A stretch of 36,371 bases of DNA, from positions 1 to 36,371 of the forward strand of contig VBHQ01000047.1 in NCBI GenBank assembly GCA_005880395.1. Reading direction: 5' to 3'. The notes beneath the pieces were generated by a model, which saw only the letters and a list, made by a program, of their open reading frames with translations, was not told the DNA's origin and made no database searches. Source of the DNA: Chloroflexota bacterium (GTDB lineage Bacteria > Chloroflexota > Dormibacteria > CF-121). Numbering within the stretch: position 1 is the stretch's first letter; the number at the start of each line of letters is the position of its first letter. Position numbers and translations under genes: made by a program. Of the stretch, positions 16,857-25,414 are shown piece after piece.

Positions 16857-17204
16857 TCACCTGGTAGCCGTCGGGTCCGCGAATGTAAAAGTGCGGCCGA
16901 ACGGCCCGTCGACGGGCGCTGAGACGATCGTCGTGCCGGCAGCGGCGAGGACGTCGTGGATGTTCTGCGCGTCGGAGGCATGCAGCCACAGCGCCATTCC
17001 CTGCCCCGGCTGCGCGATCGCGTCCAGGTCGACGCCCGCGACGAGGTCGCGGACAGCGAACGCGATCGGCTTGGTGTCGAACACGACGGCGTGCGGCGGT
17101 CCTGCGTCGGAGCGCTTCAGCCCCAGGTACTGCTCGTAGAAAGCGGCGGAACGCTCCAGGTCGCGAACCTGCAATGAAATGAAGTCGGGTCCGGTGACGG
17201 CCAT
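16857..17204 (-). CDS. Glyoxalase/VOC family protein (probable 1-nt frameshift at C-terminus; expected end about 16836)
   Basis: MAVTGPDFISLQVRDLERSAAFYEQYLGLKRS...VDGPFGRTFTFADP; the next frame continues DGYQVTLHDRG*. Confidence 0.88.
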   Translation of the reverse strand: MAVTGPDFISLQVRDLERSAAFYEQYLGLKRSDAGPPHAVVFDTKPIAFAVRDLVAGVDLDAIAQPGQGMALWLHASDAQNIHDVLAAAGTTIVSAPVDGPFGRTFTFADPTATR

Positions 17205-17223
17205 GATTCCTGCCTCCTCTTGT

Positions 17224-17269
17224 ATGTCAGTGGTCTGACACACGCCAGTATATGTCAAACTACTGACAT
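17224..17269. promoter_or_regulatory. Two MarR-type operator palindromes
   Basis: ATGTCAGTGGTCTGACAC (17224-17241) and ATGTCAAACTACTGACAT (17252-17269), between the glyoxalase and MarR genes. Confidence 0.75.
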
Positions 17270-17783
17270 GAGTCAAGGCGAGCCCGGAATCGAGCTGGAC
17301 ACATCGCTGGGGTACATGTTGAAGGCGGCCGCGAGCGCCCTGCACTCTGCCCTGGAGGCCGTGCTGAGGCCGCTTGGCATGACGATCACCCACTACGCCT
17401 GCCTGGAGCTGCTTGCCCAGCGACCGGGTCTGTCCAACTCCGAGCTTGCCCGCGGCGCCTTCGTTACCCGGCAGTCGATGAATGTCCTCCTGCAGGCCCT
17501 CGAACGCCAACGACTCGTTGTCCGCGCGGCACAGGCACCCGTCGGCAGGGCCCTGCCGACCGAGCTGACCGCCCGCGGGCGCCGCCAGCTTAAGGTGGCC
17601 AGCGCCGCGGTTCGCCGCGTCGAGCAAGACATGCTGGCCAATCTGGAGTTCAGCGAACAAGATCAGATGCGGCGCCTACTCGCTGCATGCATCGCATCAC
17701 TGACTGAACCGCCCGCATCGGCGTCGTTGACGTCTCCGTCCGTCCGGCGCGGCTGGCGCCGTCGCCGTCGGCCAGAGTTCTAG
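17268..17783 (+). CDS. MarR-family transcriptional regulator
   Basis: MSQGEPGIELDTSLGYMLKAAASALHSALEAVLRPLGMTITHYACLELLAQRPGLSNSELARGAFVTRQSMNVLLQALERQRLV. Confidence 0.93.
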   Translation: MSQGEPGIELDTSLGYMLKAAASALHSALEAVLRPLGMTITHYACLELLAQRPGLSNSELARGAFVTRQSMNVLLQALERQRLVVRAAQAPVGRALPTELTARGRRQLKVASAAVRRVEQDMLANLEFSEQDQMRRLLAACIASLTEPPASASLTSPSVRRGWRRRRRPEF

Positions 17784-17987
17784 TAAGGAACTTTGGCTGG
17801 AGAGCCCGGACCCGGGCTCGGCGCTCGTTCTCAACAGCCGGGCTGGCCAGGATGGCCACAACACGGTTGAGGCGGCAGGTGCATCCGGTTGCGGAAAAGC
17901 AGCCTGACCTTTTCAGCCAGCGGCATCGGCTGGCGGAGGTTCTCCCAGAACGCGCTGCTCGAGCGTCGCGGACGGTGCATCCCGAAG

Positions 17988-18980
17988 CTACGCCATCGCG
18001 GCCTGCGGTTTGGCTTGCGCTCGACCCAGCCCCAGCCGTGGGATGACCTCCCGCTGGTAAAAGCGAAAGAACCCATCCTGCTCGGGGCCGACCTGATGCA
18101 CGTAAACATGGTCATAGCCGGCGTTTTCATACTCGCGGATTCTGGCCACATGCGCATCGGGATCGGGTCCACAAACGATCGTCTTGCTGATGTCCTCTTC
18201 GCGAACGGTGGTGGTCGCCTGCTCGAAGTGGGCCGGGAGCTTCAGCTCCTGGGTCAGCTCGCTGCTGAGCCCCGCGGTTGGCCAGAGTTCTCGCGCCGTT
18301 TTCCGGGCGCGACTTTGGTCCTCGGCCCAGCAAACCGTCATCTGCCCGTACCTTGGTTTGCCGCGGCCACCGGCGTTCTCGAACGTCGTGATCGCCTCCG
18401 GCTTCGGTGCCGTCCCGATGTAGCCATCGCCGATCTTTCCGGCCAGGCGGGCGGACTTGGTGCCGCTGCCGGCGACCAGCATTGGCGGCGGTTGCGACGG
18501 CCGGGTGTAGATCCGCGCGTTCTCCACCAGGTAATACCGTCCCCGGTGGCTGACCGTCTCGCCACGCCAGAGGAGACGGATGATTTCAACGGCCTCTTCG
18601 AGCATCTCGAGCCGGACGTCGACGTCGGGCCAGTGCGTTCCCAGGATGTGCTCGTTCAGGTTTTCGCCGGTGCCCACGCCGAGGAAAAAGCGTCCGGGCA
18701 GCATCGCCGCCGACGTTGCGGCGGCCTGTGCGATCACCGCCGGATGGATCCGGATCAGCGGGCAGGTGACGCCGGTCCCCAGCCGCAGCCGGCTGGTGGC
18801 CTGAGCGATCGCCCCGATGACCGTCCACACAAATGGACTCTGCCCCTGCCGCTCGGTCCATGGGTGGAAGTGGTCCGAGATCAGCGCGAATGAGAATCCG
18901 ACTTCCTCGGCCTGGCGCGCCTGCGCGACCAGCTCCTTCGGGCCATGTTCTTCGCTCGAAAGCGAGTAGCCAAGCTCCAT
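17988..18980 (-). CDS. LLM-class F420-dependent oxidoreductase (TIGR03557-like)
   Basis: MELGYSLSSEEHGPKELVAQARQAEEVGFSFALISDHFHPWTERQGQSPFVWTVIGAIAQATSRLRLGTGVTCP...FFLGVGTGENLNEHI. Confidence 0.93.
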   Translation of the reverse strand: MELGYSLSSEEHGPKELVAQARQAEEVGFSFALISDHFHPWTERQGQSPFVWTVIGAIAQATSRLRLGTGVTCPLIRIHPAVIAQAAATSAAMLPGRFFLGVGTGENLNEHILGTHWPDVDVRLEMLEEAVEIIRLLWRGETVSHRGRYYLVENARIYTRPSQPPPMLVAGSGTKSARLAGKIGDGYIGTAPKPEAITTFENAGGRGKPRYGQMTVCWAEDQSRARKTARELWPTAGLSSELTQELKLPAHFEQATTTVREEDISKTIVCGPDPDAHVARIREYENAGYDHVYVHQVGPEQDGFFRFYQREVIPRLGLGRAQAKPQAAMA

Positions 18981-19037
18981 CAGGTCCTCCGGCGCCACAG
19001 TGGCAATATCAGGATTTGCGATATCATCACTTACATT

Positions 19038-19403
19038 ATGGACGTGAAACAGGCACGCGGGCGCTTGATGGAAGAACAGCAGAACCGGCGGGCACTGGCC
19101 GAACGATTACGCGGTCATGTCGCCGACGTCGTCGAGGACCGCGAGTTGTCTAAGGTCGATCAGCATGCTGGCGAGCTGGGGACCGAGACCTTCGAACGGG
19201 AGCGAGACCTGACGACCCTCACCATGCTCGAAGCCGAGCTCGACGATATCCAGCACGTCCTCCAGCGCATCGAGGATGGTAGCTACGGGACCTGTGAGGA
19301 GTGCGGCAAGGCGATCGGTGACGAGCGGCTCGAGGCCAAGCCGTGGGCGCGGCTCTGCATCGTGCACCAGGCCGAAATGGAGAAGGCCGTTAGCCGCCGC
19401 TAG
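19038..19403 (+). CDS. TraR/DksA-family C4 zinc-finger protein
   Basis: LEAELDDIQHVLQRIEDGSYGTCEECGKAIGDERLEAKPWARLCIVHQAEMEK; CxxC...CxxxH zinc-finger-like region. Confidence 0.92.
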   Translation: MDVKQARGRLMEEQQNRRALAERLRGHVADVVEDRELSKVDQHAGELGTETFERERDLTTLTMLEAELDDIQHVLQRIEDGSYGTCEECGKAIGDERLEAKPWARLCIVHQAEMEKAVSRR

Positions 19404-20685
19404 GCACTGTTGCCCTCCCCTGTTGGGGAAGGGCCGTGGCGGGGGTGCCTCCGTCGAGATCCTTGACAACCTCGCCGCCAAGGACGACCAGGCGAACATG
19501 GTTCGCCTGGCCAAAGATGTCTGGATTCGCAAGCGGGTCCGCGTCGAGCACGATCAAGTCGGCGCGCTTCCCTTCTTCGAGGGTGCCAACCTCCTGCTCC
19601 ATCCGGAGCAGTTGGGCGTTGGTGCGCGTCGCGGCCACGATCGCGTTCATCGCGCCCATGATGCGGGCCTGGCAGGCGATCTCCTTTCCCTTTTCGCCTT
19701 GCATGTCGGCGAGCACGTCGGAGCCCGATCCGATCCGCAGGCCCTTTTCATAGGCAAGCCCGAGCGCGTCATAGGCTCCCGTCAGCGCCTGCCGGATCTT
19801 GCGAACGTTGTCCGCGGTCCATCCGTTGCCGGCCTCGAGGTGAGAGAGCAGTTCATAGGTGATGACCGTCGGCACCAGGTAGGTATCCGATTGGCTCAGC
19901 ATCTGGTCCGCCGTCTCCTCGTCGAGGAAATTTCCGTGCTCGATCGATCGCACGCCTGCCCGCAGGCAGGCCTGAATCGCCCCCGGCCCGTAGGCATGGG
20001 CCAGCACGTAGGTCCCAACGCCGCGAGCCACCCCAACGGCCGCCGAAAGTTCGTCGACCGAGTACTGCACATGATCGAGCTCGTCGGTCGGTGACGCGGC
20101 GCCTCCGCTCGCCATCACCTTGATCTGATCCGCGCCGCGGCGCAGTGCCTCGCGGGCGGCGCGGCGCACCTCATCGGCGCCATCGGCAAGGATCGTCTCC
20201 GTCGTCAGGCCAGGGATGGCGTGAAACGGCTCCCTCGCGGTCCGCGGCCGCTGGTTGTCGCCGTGTCCGCCGGTTTGCGAGAGAAAGGGGCCGCTGATGA
20301 ACAAGCGGGGCCCGCGAATCAACCCGCGGTTGACGGCATCCTTGAACCCCCAGTCGAGCCCGCCGGCGTCGCGAACGGTCGTGAATCCGGCCTGCAGCGT
20401 CTCCTCGATCTGCCGCGCGATTCGCAGCGCGATCACGGCCGGCGCCAGCGCGACTTCGGCCACCGGATCAAGATCGAGGCTCGCCAGGTGCACGTGCGCA
20501 TCGAGCAATCCCGGCATGAGCGTTCGTCCCTGGCAATCGATCACGCGGGCGCCCTTAGGAGCCGACGGGCCATTGCTCCGGCTGATTCGGCTGATGCGAC
20601 CGTCGTCGACCACGACCCGCGACTCCGGTTGTGGATCGCGTCCGGTGCCGTCGAGCAGCGTCGCATGTTCTAAGACGAGGCTCAC
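19390..20685 (-). CDS. Amidohydrolase family protein (imidazolonepropionase/prolidase-like)
   Basis: GRTLMPGLLDAHVHLASLDLDP...AGFTTVRDAGG...VLAHAYGPGAIQACLRAGVRSIEHGNFLDEE...GSDVLADMQGEKGKEI. Confidence 0.93.
   Translation of the reverse strand: MSLVLEHATLLDGTGRDPQPESRVVVDDGRISRISRSNGPSAPKGARVIDCQGRTLMPGLLDAHVHLASLDLDPVAEVALAPAVIALRIARQIEETLQAGFTTVRDAGGLDWGFKDAVNRGLIRGPRLFISGPFLSQTGGHGDNQRPRTAREPFHAIPGLTTETILADGADEVRRAAREALRRGADQIKVMASGGAASPTDELDHVQYSVDELSAAVGVARGVGTYVLAHAYGPGAIQACLRAGVRSIEHGNFLDEETADQMLSQSDTYLVPTVITYELLSHLEAGNGWTADNVRKIRQALTGAYDALGLAYEKGLRIGSGSDVLADMQGEKGKEIACQARIMGAMNAIVAATRTNAQLLRMEQEVGTLEEGKRADLIVLDADPLANPDIFGQANHVRLVVLGGEVVKDLDGGTPATALPQQGRATVPSGG
19410..19450 (+). repeat. 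Dispersed hairpin repeat, copy E (3' end of amidohydrolase)
   Basis: ttgccctcccctgttggggaagggccgtggcgggggtgcc; diverged, encodes the C-terminal tail GTPATALPQQGRA on the minus strand. Confidence 0.6.
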
Positions 20686-20697
20686 AGCCGACTCAGT

Positions 20698-21282
20698 CTA
20701 CGCGGCGATATACGTGAGAAATAAATCGGTCGCATAGCCGAGCAGAAAGCCGGCCAGCAGTCCCCATGCCATCGCGACCGGCGAATTGAGCCGCCGTCCA
20801 ATGTGAAACATCTCGTTGATGACGTAAAGCAGCGCGCCCGCCGCGAGCGCCAGGAACAGGACATAGATATAGGTGGAGGTGAAGACGTAGCCGATCACGG
20901 TCCCGAGAAACGTTGGTCCGCCGCCGACCAACCCGGCAAGGGCAAGAAACCCCCAGGAGGGCATCGTGGTCTCCATCGCCAGCGGCGCCGCGATCCCGAA
21001 GCCTTCGGTGACGTTGTGCAACGCAAAGCCGATGACCAGCACGATGGCAAAGGCGATCGCGCCGGTCGCGGCCGACTGCCCGATCGCCAGGCCTTCCGAG
21101 AGATTGTGAAAGCCGAGGCCGGTCGCGATCATCATCGCCAGCGTTCGGGGCGCGGCCGGCGGTGCGTTCTTGGTTCGGCCGAACAGCCGAGCGTTCACGT
21201 AGACAAGCGAGAGCAGTCCGGCGCCGATGCCGAAGGCAAAGATCGCAACCTGGATCACGAAACCGTGGTCGCCCCGGTGCAT
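20698..21282 (-). CDS. ZIP-family metal transporter
   Basis: MMIATGLGFHNLSEGLAIGQSAATGAIAFAIVLVIGFALHNVTEGFGIAAPL; HNxSEG / HNxTEG motifs. Confidence 0.93.
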   Translation of the reverse strand: MHRGDHGFVIQVAIFAFGIGAGLLSLVYVNARLFGRTKNAPPAAPRTLAMMIATGLGFHNLSEGLAIGQSAATGAIAFAIVLVIGFALHNVTEGFGIAAPLAMETTMPSWGFLALAGLVGGGPTFLGTVIGYVFTSTYIYVLFLALAAGALLYVINEMFHIGRRLNSPVAMAWGLLAGFLLGYATDLFLTYIAA

Positions 21283-21364
21283 CGCGGCCAGCGCCGTTTC
21301 GACCGGGGCCGACCGGCGATCGCGCCGAGGGCGGCGGCGGAGAGGTGGCTCAAGGTTGTGTACT

Positions 21365-21402
21365 GTTAGCTGATGCGAACCTCACGATTAGCTGAGGCTA
21401 AC
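21365..21402. promoter_or_regulatory. Tandem DtxR/MntR-type operator candidates
   Basis: GTTAGCTGATGCGAAC (21365-21380) and ATTAGCTGAGGCTAAC (21387-21402), 22 bp apart, overlapping the start of the DtxR gene and facing the ZIP gene. Confidence 0.65.
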
Positions 21403-22107
21403 ACAGGGGCGGCGAAACCCTCCGAGGTCGTCGCCCATTACCTGGAGGCGATTTACTACATCCGGGCTGAAGGCGAGGTGGTCCGCAGCGCCCGGCTGGC
21501 TGACTGGCTCGGTGTCAGCCGGCCCACGGTGACGGCGGCCTTGCGGCGGATGACGCGTGATGGCATGGTGCGCCTCAGCAGCAAGAAGGAAATCGAGCTG
21601 AGGCCGCAAGGCGAGACGGCGGCCGCGGCGATCGTTCGGCGCCATCGCATCATCGAGCGCTGGCTGACGGATGCGCTGGATCTCGACTGGGTCACCGCCG
21701 ACACCGAGGCAGAACGGTTGGAGACGGCACTGTCGGACCAGCTTGCAAACAAACTGTATGAGTCGCTCGGCAAGCCGCAGACCTGCCCCCATGGCAATCC
21801 CATTCCAGGCTCGTCGACGATGCGGGCCGACGAGCTGCGGCTCTCGGCGCTCCAGGGAGGCGAGATGGCGACCATCACGCGAATCTCCGAAGTTGCGCAG
21901 CGCGAGGCGCCGCCGCTCTTGCAGTACTTGCACGATCGCGGCCTGAGGCCGGGCCAGCGGATCGTCGTGGAAGAAGTCGATCAGGTCGCTCGGACGATGC
22001 GGCTCCGCGCGGCTCGCTCGCTGACGCTGAGCATCGAGACCGCGTCGAAACTATCGGTCGTGCGGGCGGCTAGGCGGAAATCGCGACGGGCTGCCGCTCC
22101 TCGCTGA
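21373..22107 (+). CDS. DtxR/MntR-family metal-dependent regulator with FeoA-like C-terminus
   Basis: SEVVAHYLEAIYYIRAEGEVVRSARLADWLGVSRPTVTAALRRMTRDGMVRL...CPHGNPIPG...LHDRGLRPGQRIVVEEVD. Confidence 0.93.
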   Translation: MRTSRLAEANTGAAKPSEVVAHYLEAIYYIRAEGEVVRSARLADWLGVSRPTVTAALRRMTRDGMVRLSSKKEIELRPQGETAAAAIVRRHRIIERWLTDALDLDWVTADTEAERLETALSDQLANKLYESLGKPQTCPHGNPIPGSSTMRADELRLSALQGGEMATITRISEVAQREAPPLLQYLHDRGLRPGQRIVVEEVDQVARTMRLRAARSLTLSIETASKLSVVRAARRKSRRAAAPR

Positions 22108-22210
22108 CCACGACCGCCGGCTTGACAGTCTTTGGTGCGTGCGGCAAGACGAGCCAACCCGTGAAGACGAGAACGCTGCAGGCGATCGCCATGATCGTTG
22201 TCGGATCCAT
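22070..22210 (-). CDS. Small single-TM protein downstream of amtB
   Basis: MDPTTIMAIACSVLVFTGWLVLPHAPKTVKPAVVVSEERQPVAISA; SD GGAGG before ATG; follows amtB by 13 nt. Confidence 0.65.
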   Translation of the reverse strand: MDPTTIMAIACSVLVFTGWLVLPHAPKTVKPAVVVSEERQPVAISA

Positions 22211-22223
22211 TGTTTCCTCCTTA

Positions 22224-23471
22224 CTAAAAGGCGCTGACGTCGGCGTAGGCCGGTTCACCATGTTGTGAGAGATCGAGGCCGAGCGCTTCTTCGTCTTCCC
22301 CGACACGCAGGGGAACGATCAGGTTGACGAGCTTGAGGATCGCGAAGGTTCCAATGATCGACCAGCCCCATGAGGCGCCGATCGCGACCAGCTGGATCAG
22401 GGCCTGCTTTGGATTGCCGTAGAAGAGCCCGTTGGCGCCGGCCGTATTGATCGCGACCGTGGCGAACAGGCCGGTGGCCAGCGCGCCCCAGGTGCCGCCG
22501 ATGCCGTGGACGGCCCAGACATCGAGCGCATCGTCCACCCGGATCCGCTCACGAAGCTGGATGGCGGCGTAGCAGACGACGCCGGCGCCGAAGCCGATCA
22601 CGATCGCGCCCATCACGTTGACGAAGCCGGACGCCGGAGTGATCGCCACCAGGCCGGCGACGGCACCCGCGGCGGCGCCCAGGACGCTCGGCTGCCGTTT
22701 GTGCCACCAGCTGACGGTCATCCAGGTCAGCGCCGCCATGGCGGTCGCCGTGTTGGTCACGACGAACGCGCTGGTCGCCAGCGTGCCGGACGTCACGGCG
22801 CTTCCCGCGTTGAAGCCGAACCATCCGAACCAGAGCAGGCAGGCGCCGAGTACGGTCATGGTCGCGTTATGGGGCTCGAACTTCCCCTGGCCGAAGCCGA
22901 TCCGTCGACCCAGCACGAGCGCTGCCACCAGCGCGGAGACGCCGGAGCTGATATGGACGACCGTGCCACCGGCGAAGTCGAGCGTGCCGAGGTTGTGCAG
23001 CCAGCCGCCCGCGCCCCAGACCCAGTGCGCGATCGGGTCGTACACGAACGTGGCCCACAAGAGCGAGAACAGCACGAAGGCCTTGAAGCGTTGTCGCTCG
23101 GCGAAGGCGCCGCTGATCAGGGCCGGCGTGATGACCGCGAACATCATCTGAAACAGCATGTAGGCCTGGTGCGGAATGGTCGGCGCGTAATCGGCGTTCG
23201 GTGTCAGGCCGACGTGGTTCAGGCCAACCCAGTCGAGGCCGCCGATAATGTGCGCCTTGTCCGGCCCAAAGGCCAGGCTGTAGCCCCACAACACCCACTG
23301 GACGCTGATCAGGCACAGGATGAAAAAGCTGTGCATGATCGTCGAGAGCACGTTCTTCCGCCGGACCAGCCCGCCATAGAAGAATCCGAGGGCGGGCGTC
23401 ATCAACATGACGAGCGCCGCCGACATCAGGACCCAGGCGGTATCGCCACTGTCGATTTTCATGCCCGGCAT
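22224..23471 (-). CDS. amtB: Ammonium transporter
   Basis: DTAWVLMSAALVMLMTPALGFFYGGLVRRKNVLSTIMHSFFILC...WVWGAGGWLHNLGTLDFAGGTVVHISSGVSAL. Confidence 0.96.
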   Translation of the reverse strand: MPGMKIDSGDTAWVLMSAALVMLMTPALGFFYGGLVRRKNVLSTIMHSFFILCLISVQWVLWGYSLAFGPDKAHIIGGLDWVGLNHVGLTPNADYAPTIPHQAYMLFQMMFAVITPALISGAFAERQRFKAFVLFSLLWATFVYDPIAHWVWGAGGWLHNLGTLDFAGGTVVHISSGVSALVAALVLGRRIGFGQGKFEPHNATMTVLGACLLWFGWFGFNAGSAVTSGTLATSAFVVTNTATAMAALTWMTVSWWHKRQPSVLGAAAGAVAGLVAITPASGFVNVMGAIVIGFGAGVVCYAAIQLRERIRVDDALDVWAVHGIGGTWGALATGLFATVAINTAGANGLFYGNPKQALIQLVAIGASWGWSIIGTFAILKLVNLIVPLRVGEDEEALGLDLSQHGEPAYADVSAF

Positions 23472-23572
23472 TGTCCGACGAGAGCCGGGTCAGGCGTAAT
23501 GGACCGGCGTCACGGAAATGTCGTGTACTTCTTCGTGCGCCGGGCACAAATGTCCCCCATGGCCGGGGAGGG

Positions 23573-24244
23573 TCAGAGTGCCGTTTTATGCATCCAGGTG
23601 CGCTTGTCGTGGCAGAAGTGAACCGCCGTCGGCTTCACCTCTCGCAGGCGTTGCAGGGACCGCAGCGCCGCCGGCATGTCGTCCATCATCGGCCCCTGCG
23701 GCGGCTTGCCCTCGAACATCTCGACCGTCCAGCAGGCATCGCCGGCGATCAGCGCCGGGCCGTCCGTCGTTTCGATCTCGATGCTGTGATGGCCAATGGT
23801 GTGGCCTGGGGTCGTGACCACCCGCACGCCTGGAACGACCTCGGCGTCACCATCGAGCAGCTCGAAACGCGCGCCCGCGTACTCGAGCCAGGCGGCCGGC
23901 GTTTCGTACTGTTGGCGATTCTCCCACTCGCGATGCTGCAAATACTCCGGCGCCTGCGGAAAGACGGCATTCTGGCCGCAATGATCGAAATGCAGGTGCG
24001 AGTTGATCACCCAGCGAATATCGGACGGGTGGATATCATGCCGCGCAAGCGCATCCGCGACCGAGGCGTTGACCGGGCGATAGTCCTTGATCAATTCCAG
24101 CGGCGTTCCATAGCCGGTGTCGACGAGGCCGGCGCCATCGGGATGCTTGATGAGAAAGCCGTGGACCGGAATCTGCATCTTCAGGTACGAGAGCCACAGC
24201 CTGCCGAGGTTCAAGCGAACGATGGCATCGGGCGCGAGCGGCAC
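23573..24244 (-). CDS. MBL-fold metallohydrolase, AHL-lactonase-like
   Basis: VINSHLHFDHCGQN (HxHxDH), TTPGHTIGHHSIEIE, IAGDACWT. Confidence 0.9.
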   Translation of the reverse strand: MPLAPDAIVRLNLGRLWLSYLKMQIPVHGFLIKHPDGAGLVDTGYGTPLELIKDYRPVNASVADALARHDIHPSDIRWVINSHLHFDHCGQNAVFPQAPEYLQHREWENRQQYETPAAWLEYAGARFELLDGDAEVVPGVRVVTTPGHTIGHHSIEIETTDGPALIAGDACWTVEMFEGKPPQGPMMDDMPAALRSLQRLREVKPTAVHFCHDKRTWMHKTAL

Positions 24245-24291
24245 GCGCTGATGCTACACACGAGAAATCCGGTGACCCTGACGACGCGCGA

Positions 24292-25399
24292 CTAGGCCTT
24301 CAGCAGCGGCAGCATCTCGAAATGCCCACCGAGCAGGTCGGACGCGGGAGCCTTCAGGTAATCCTGAAGCACCGAGGCATAGACCGACCGGAAGTCGGTC
24401 GTGAATTTCAGGTTGCCGTTGTCGAGGTCACTCAGGCTCGGTTCTGAGCCGTAGAGCCCGCCCTTGACCGGGGCACCCAGGAGGAACATCGGCGCGGCGG
24501 TTCCATGGTCGGTCCCGGCGCTGCCGTTCTCGTTGACGCGACGGCCGAACTCCGACCAGGTCATGACCATGACGCGATCGGCCAGGCCGTGGCCCGCCAG
24601 GTCCTGCATGAACGCGGCGAGCGCCTGGTCCATTCACCGGATAGGCCGCCTTTGCCTGATAACTCGCATCGGTCGCCTGCAGGGCATGGGATGCCTGGAG
24701 CGCCTCGCTCAAGGTGGTGTCGAGCAGCGCGCCGAACGGCGCCGGTCCGCTGCTTTTGAAGGCGCCATAGAACCTCATCAGCGGGTTCTCGACGTCGACC
24801 TGGGTGCCATGCTCATTGACCGGCTGCAGCCTGAGGCCTTTCACCGAGCTCAGCGCCGTGACCGGTGTTTTCGACCGCATTTCCGGCGGGACGAGCGAGC
24901 CGGCGCTGATGCCTTCCAGTGCGTGGTTCGGCGATTCGCCAACCTGGTCCAGGTAGTTCAGATAGCGCCCGAGCCAGCCGTCGCCGATCCCGCCCTGGAC
25001 GTTTGCCGTCTCCCAGATCGACATCGAGGCAAAGTGCGACAGGCTCGCGTTCGGATAGCCAACGCCCTGGACGATCGCGAGCTGTCCGGCGTCCCAACTG
25101 GCCTTCAGCCCCTTGAGGTTCGGATGCAGGCCGACGTGATTGTTCAGCGTCAACACGCCCTGGTCCTGCCGCAGCGTGGGCCGGGCGTCATGGTAGGCGC
25201 CGTCCTGGTACGGGATCAGCGTATTGAGGCCGTCGTTGCCGCCGGCCAGCTGCACCAGGACGAGGATCCGGCTGTTTGGCGAGGCGTTCGGTGAGTCTGC
25301 CGCCGCGGCGGCAACGCCGTTGGCGAACACCGACGGCACCGTCGAGCCGGCCATCACCGGGAGCAAACCCTGCTTCAGAAAGTCACGCCGGCTAAACAT
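24292..25399 (-). pseudogene. DUF1501 family protein, disrupted near 24628-24645
   Basis: N-part MFSRRDFLKQGLLPVMAGS...LVLVQLAGGNDGLNTLIPYQDGAYHDARPTL and C-part LAAFMQDLAGHGLADRVMVMTWSEFGRRVNENGSAGTDHGTAAPMFLLG are DUF1501-like but in different frames; middle segment missing. Confidence 0.85.
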
Positions 25400-25414
25400 T
25401 GCCCCTCATCTCCA

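Noticed and set aside
17205-17660. N-terminal part of the 267-aa minus ORF upstream of the glyoxalase
   Set aside because: Antisense to the MarR gene; glyoxalase homology begins at ATG 17204.
23555-23580. cccccatggccggggagggtcagagt as another repeat copy
   Set aside because: Only partial similarity (GGGGAGGGTC); could be chance in GC-rich DNA.
22506-23621. 371-aa plus-strand ORF
   Set aside because: Antisense to amtB, no recognisable domain, His/Asp/Arg/Gln-rich shadow translation.
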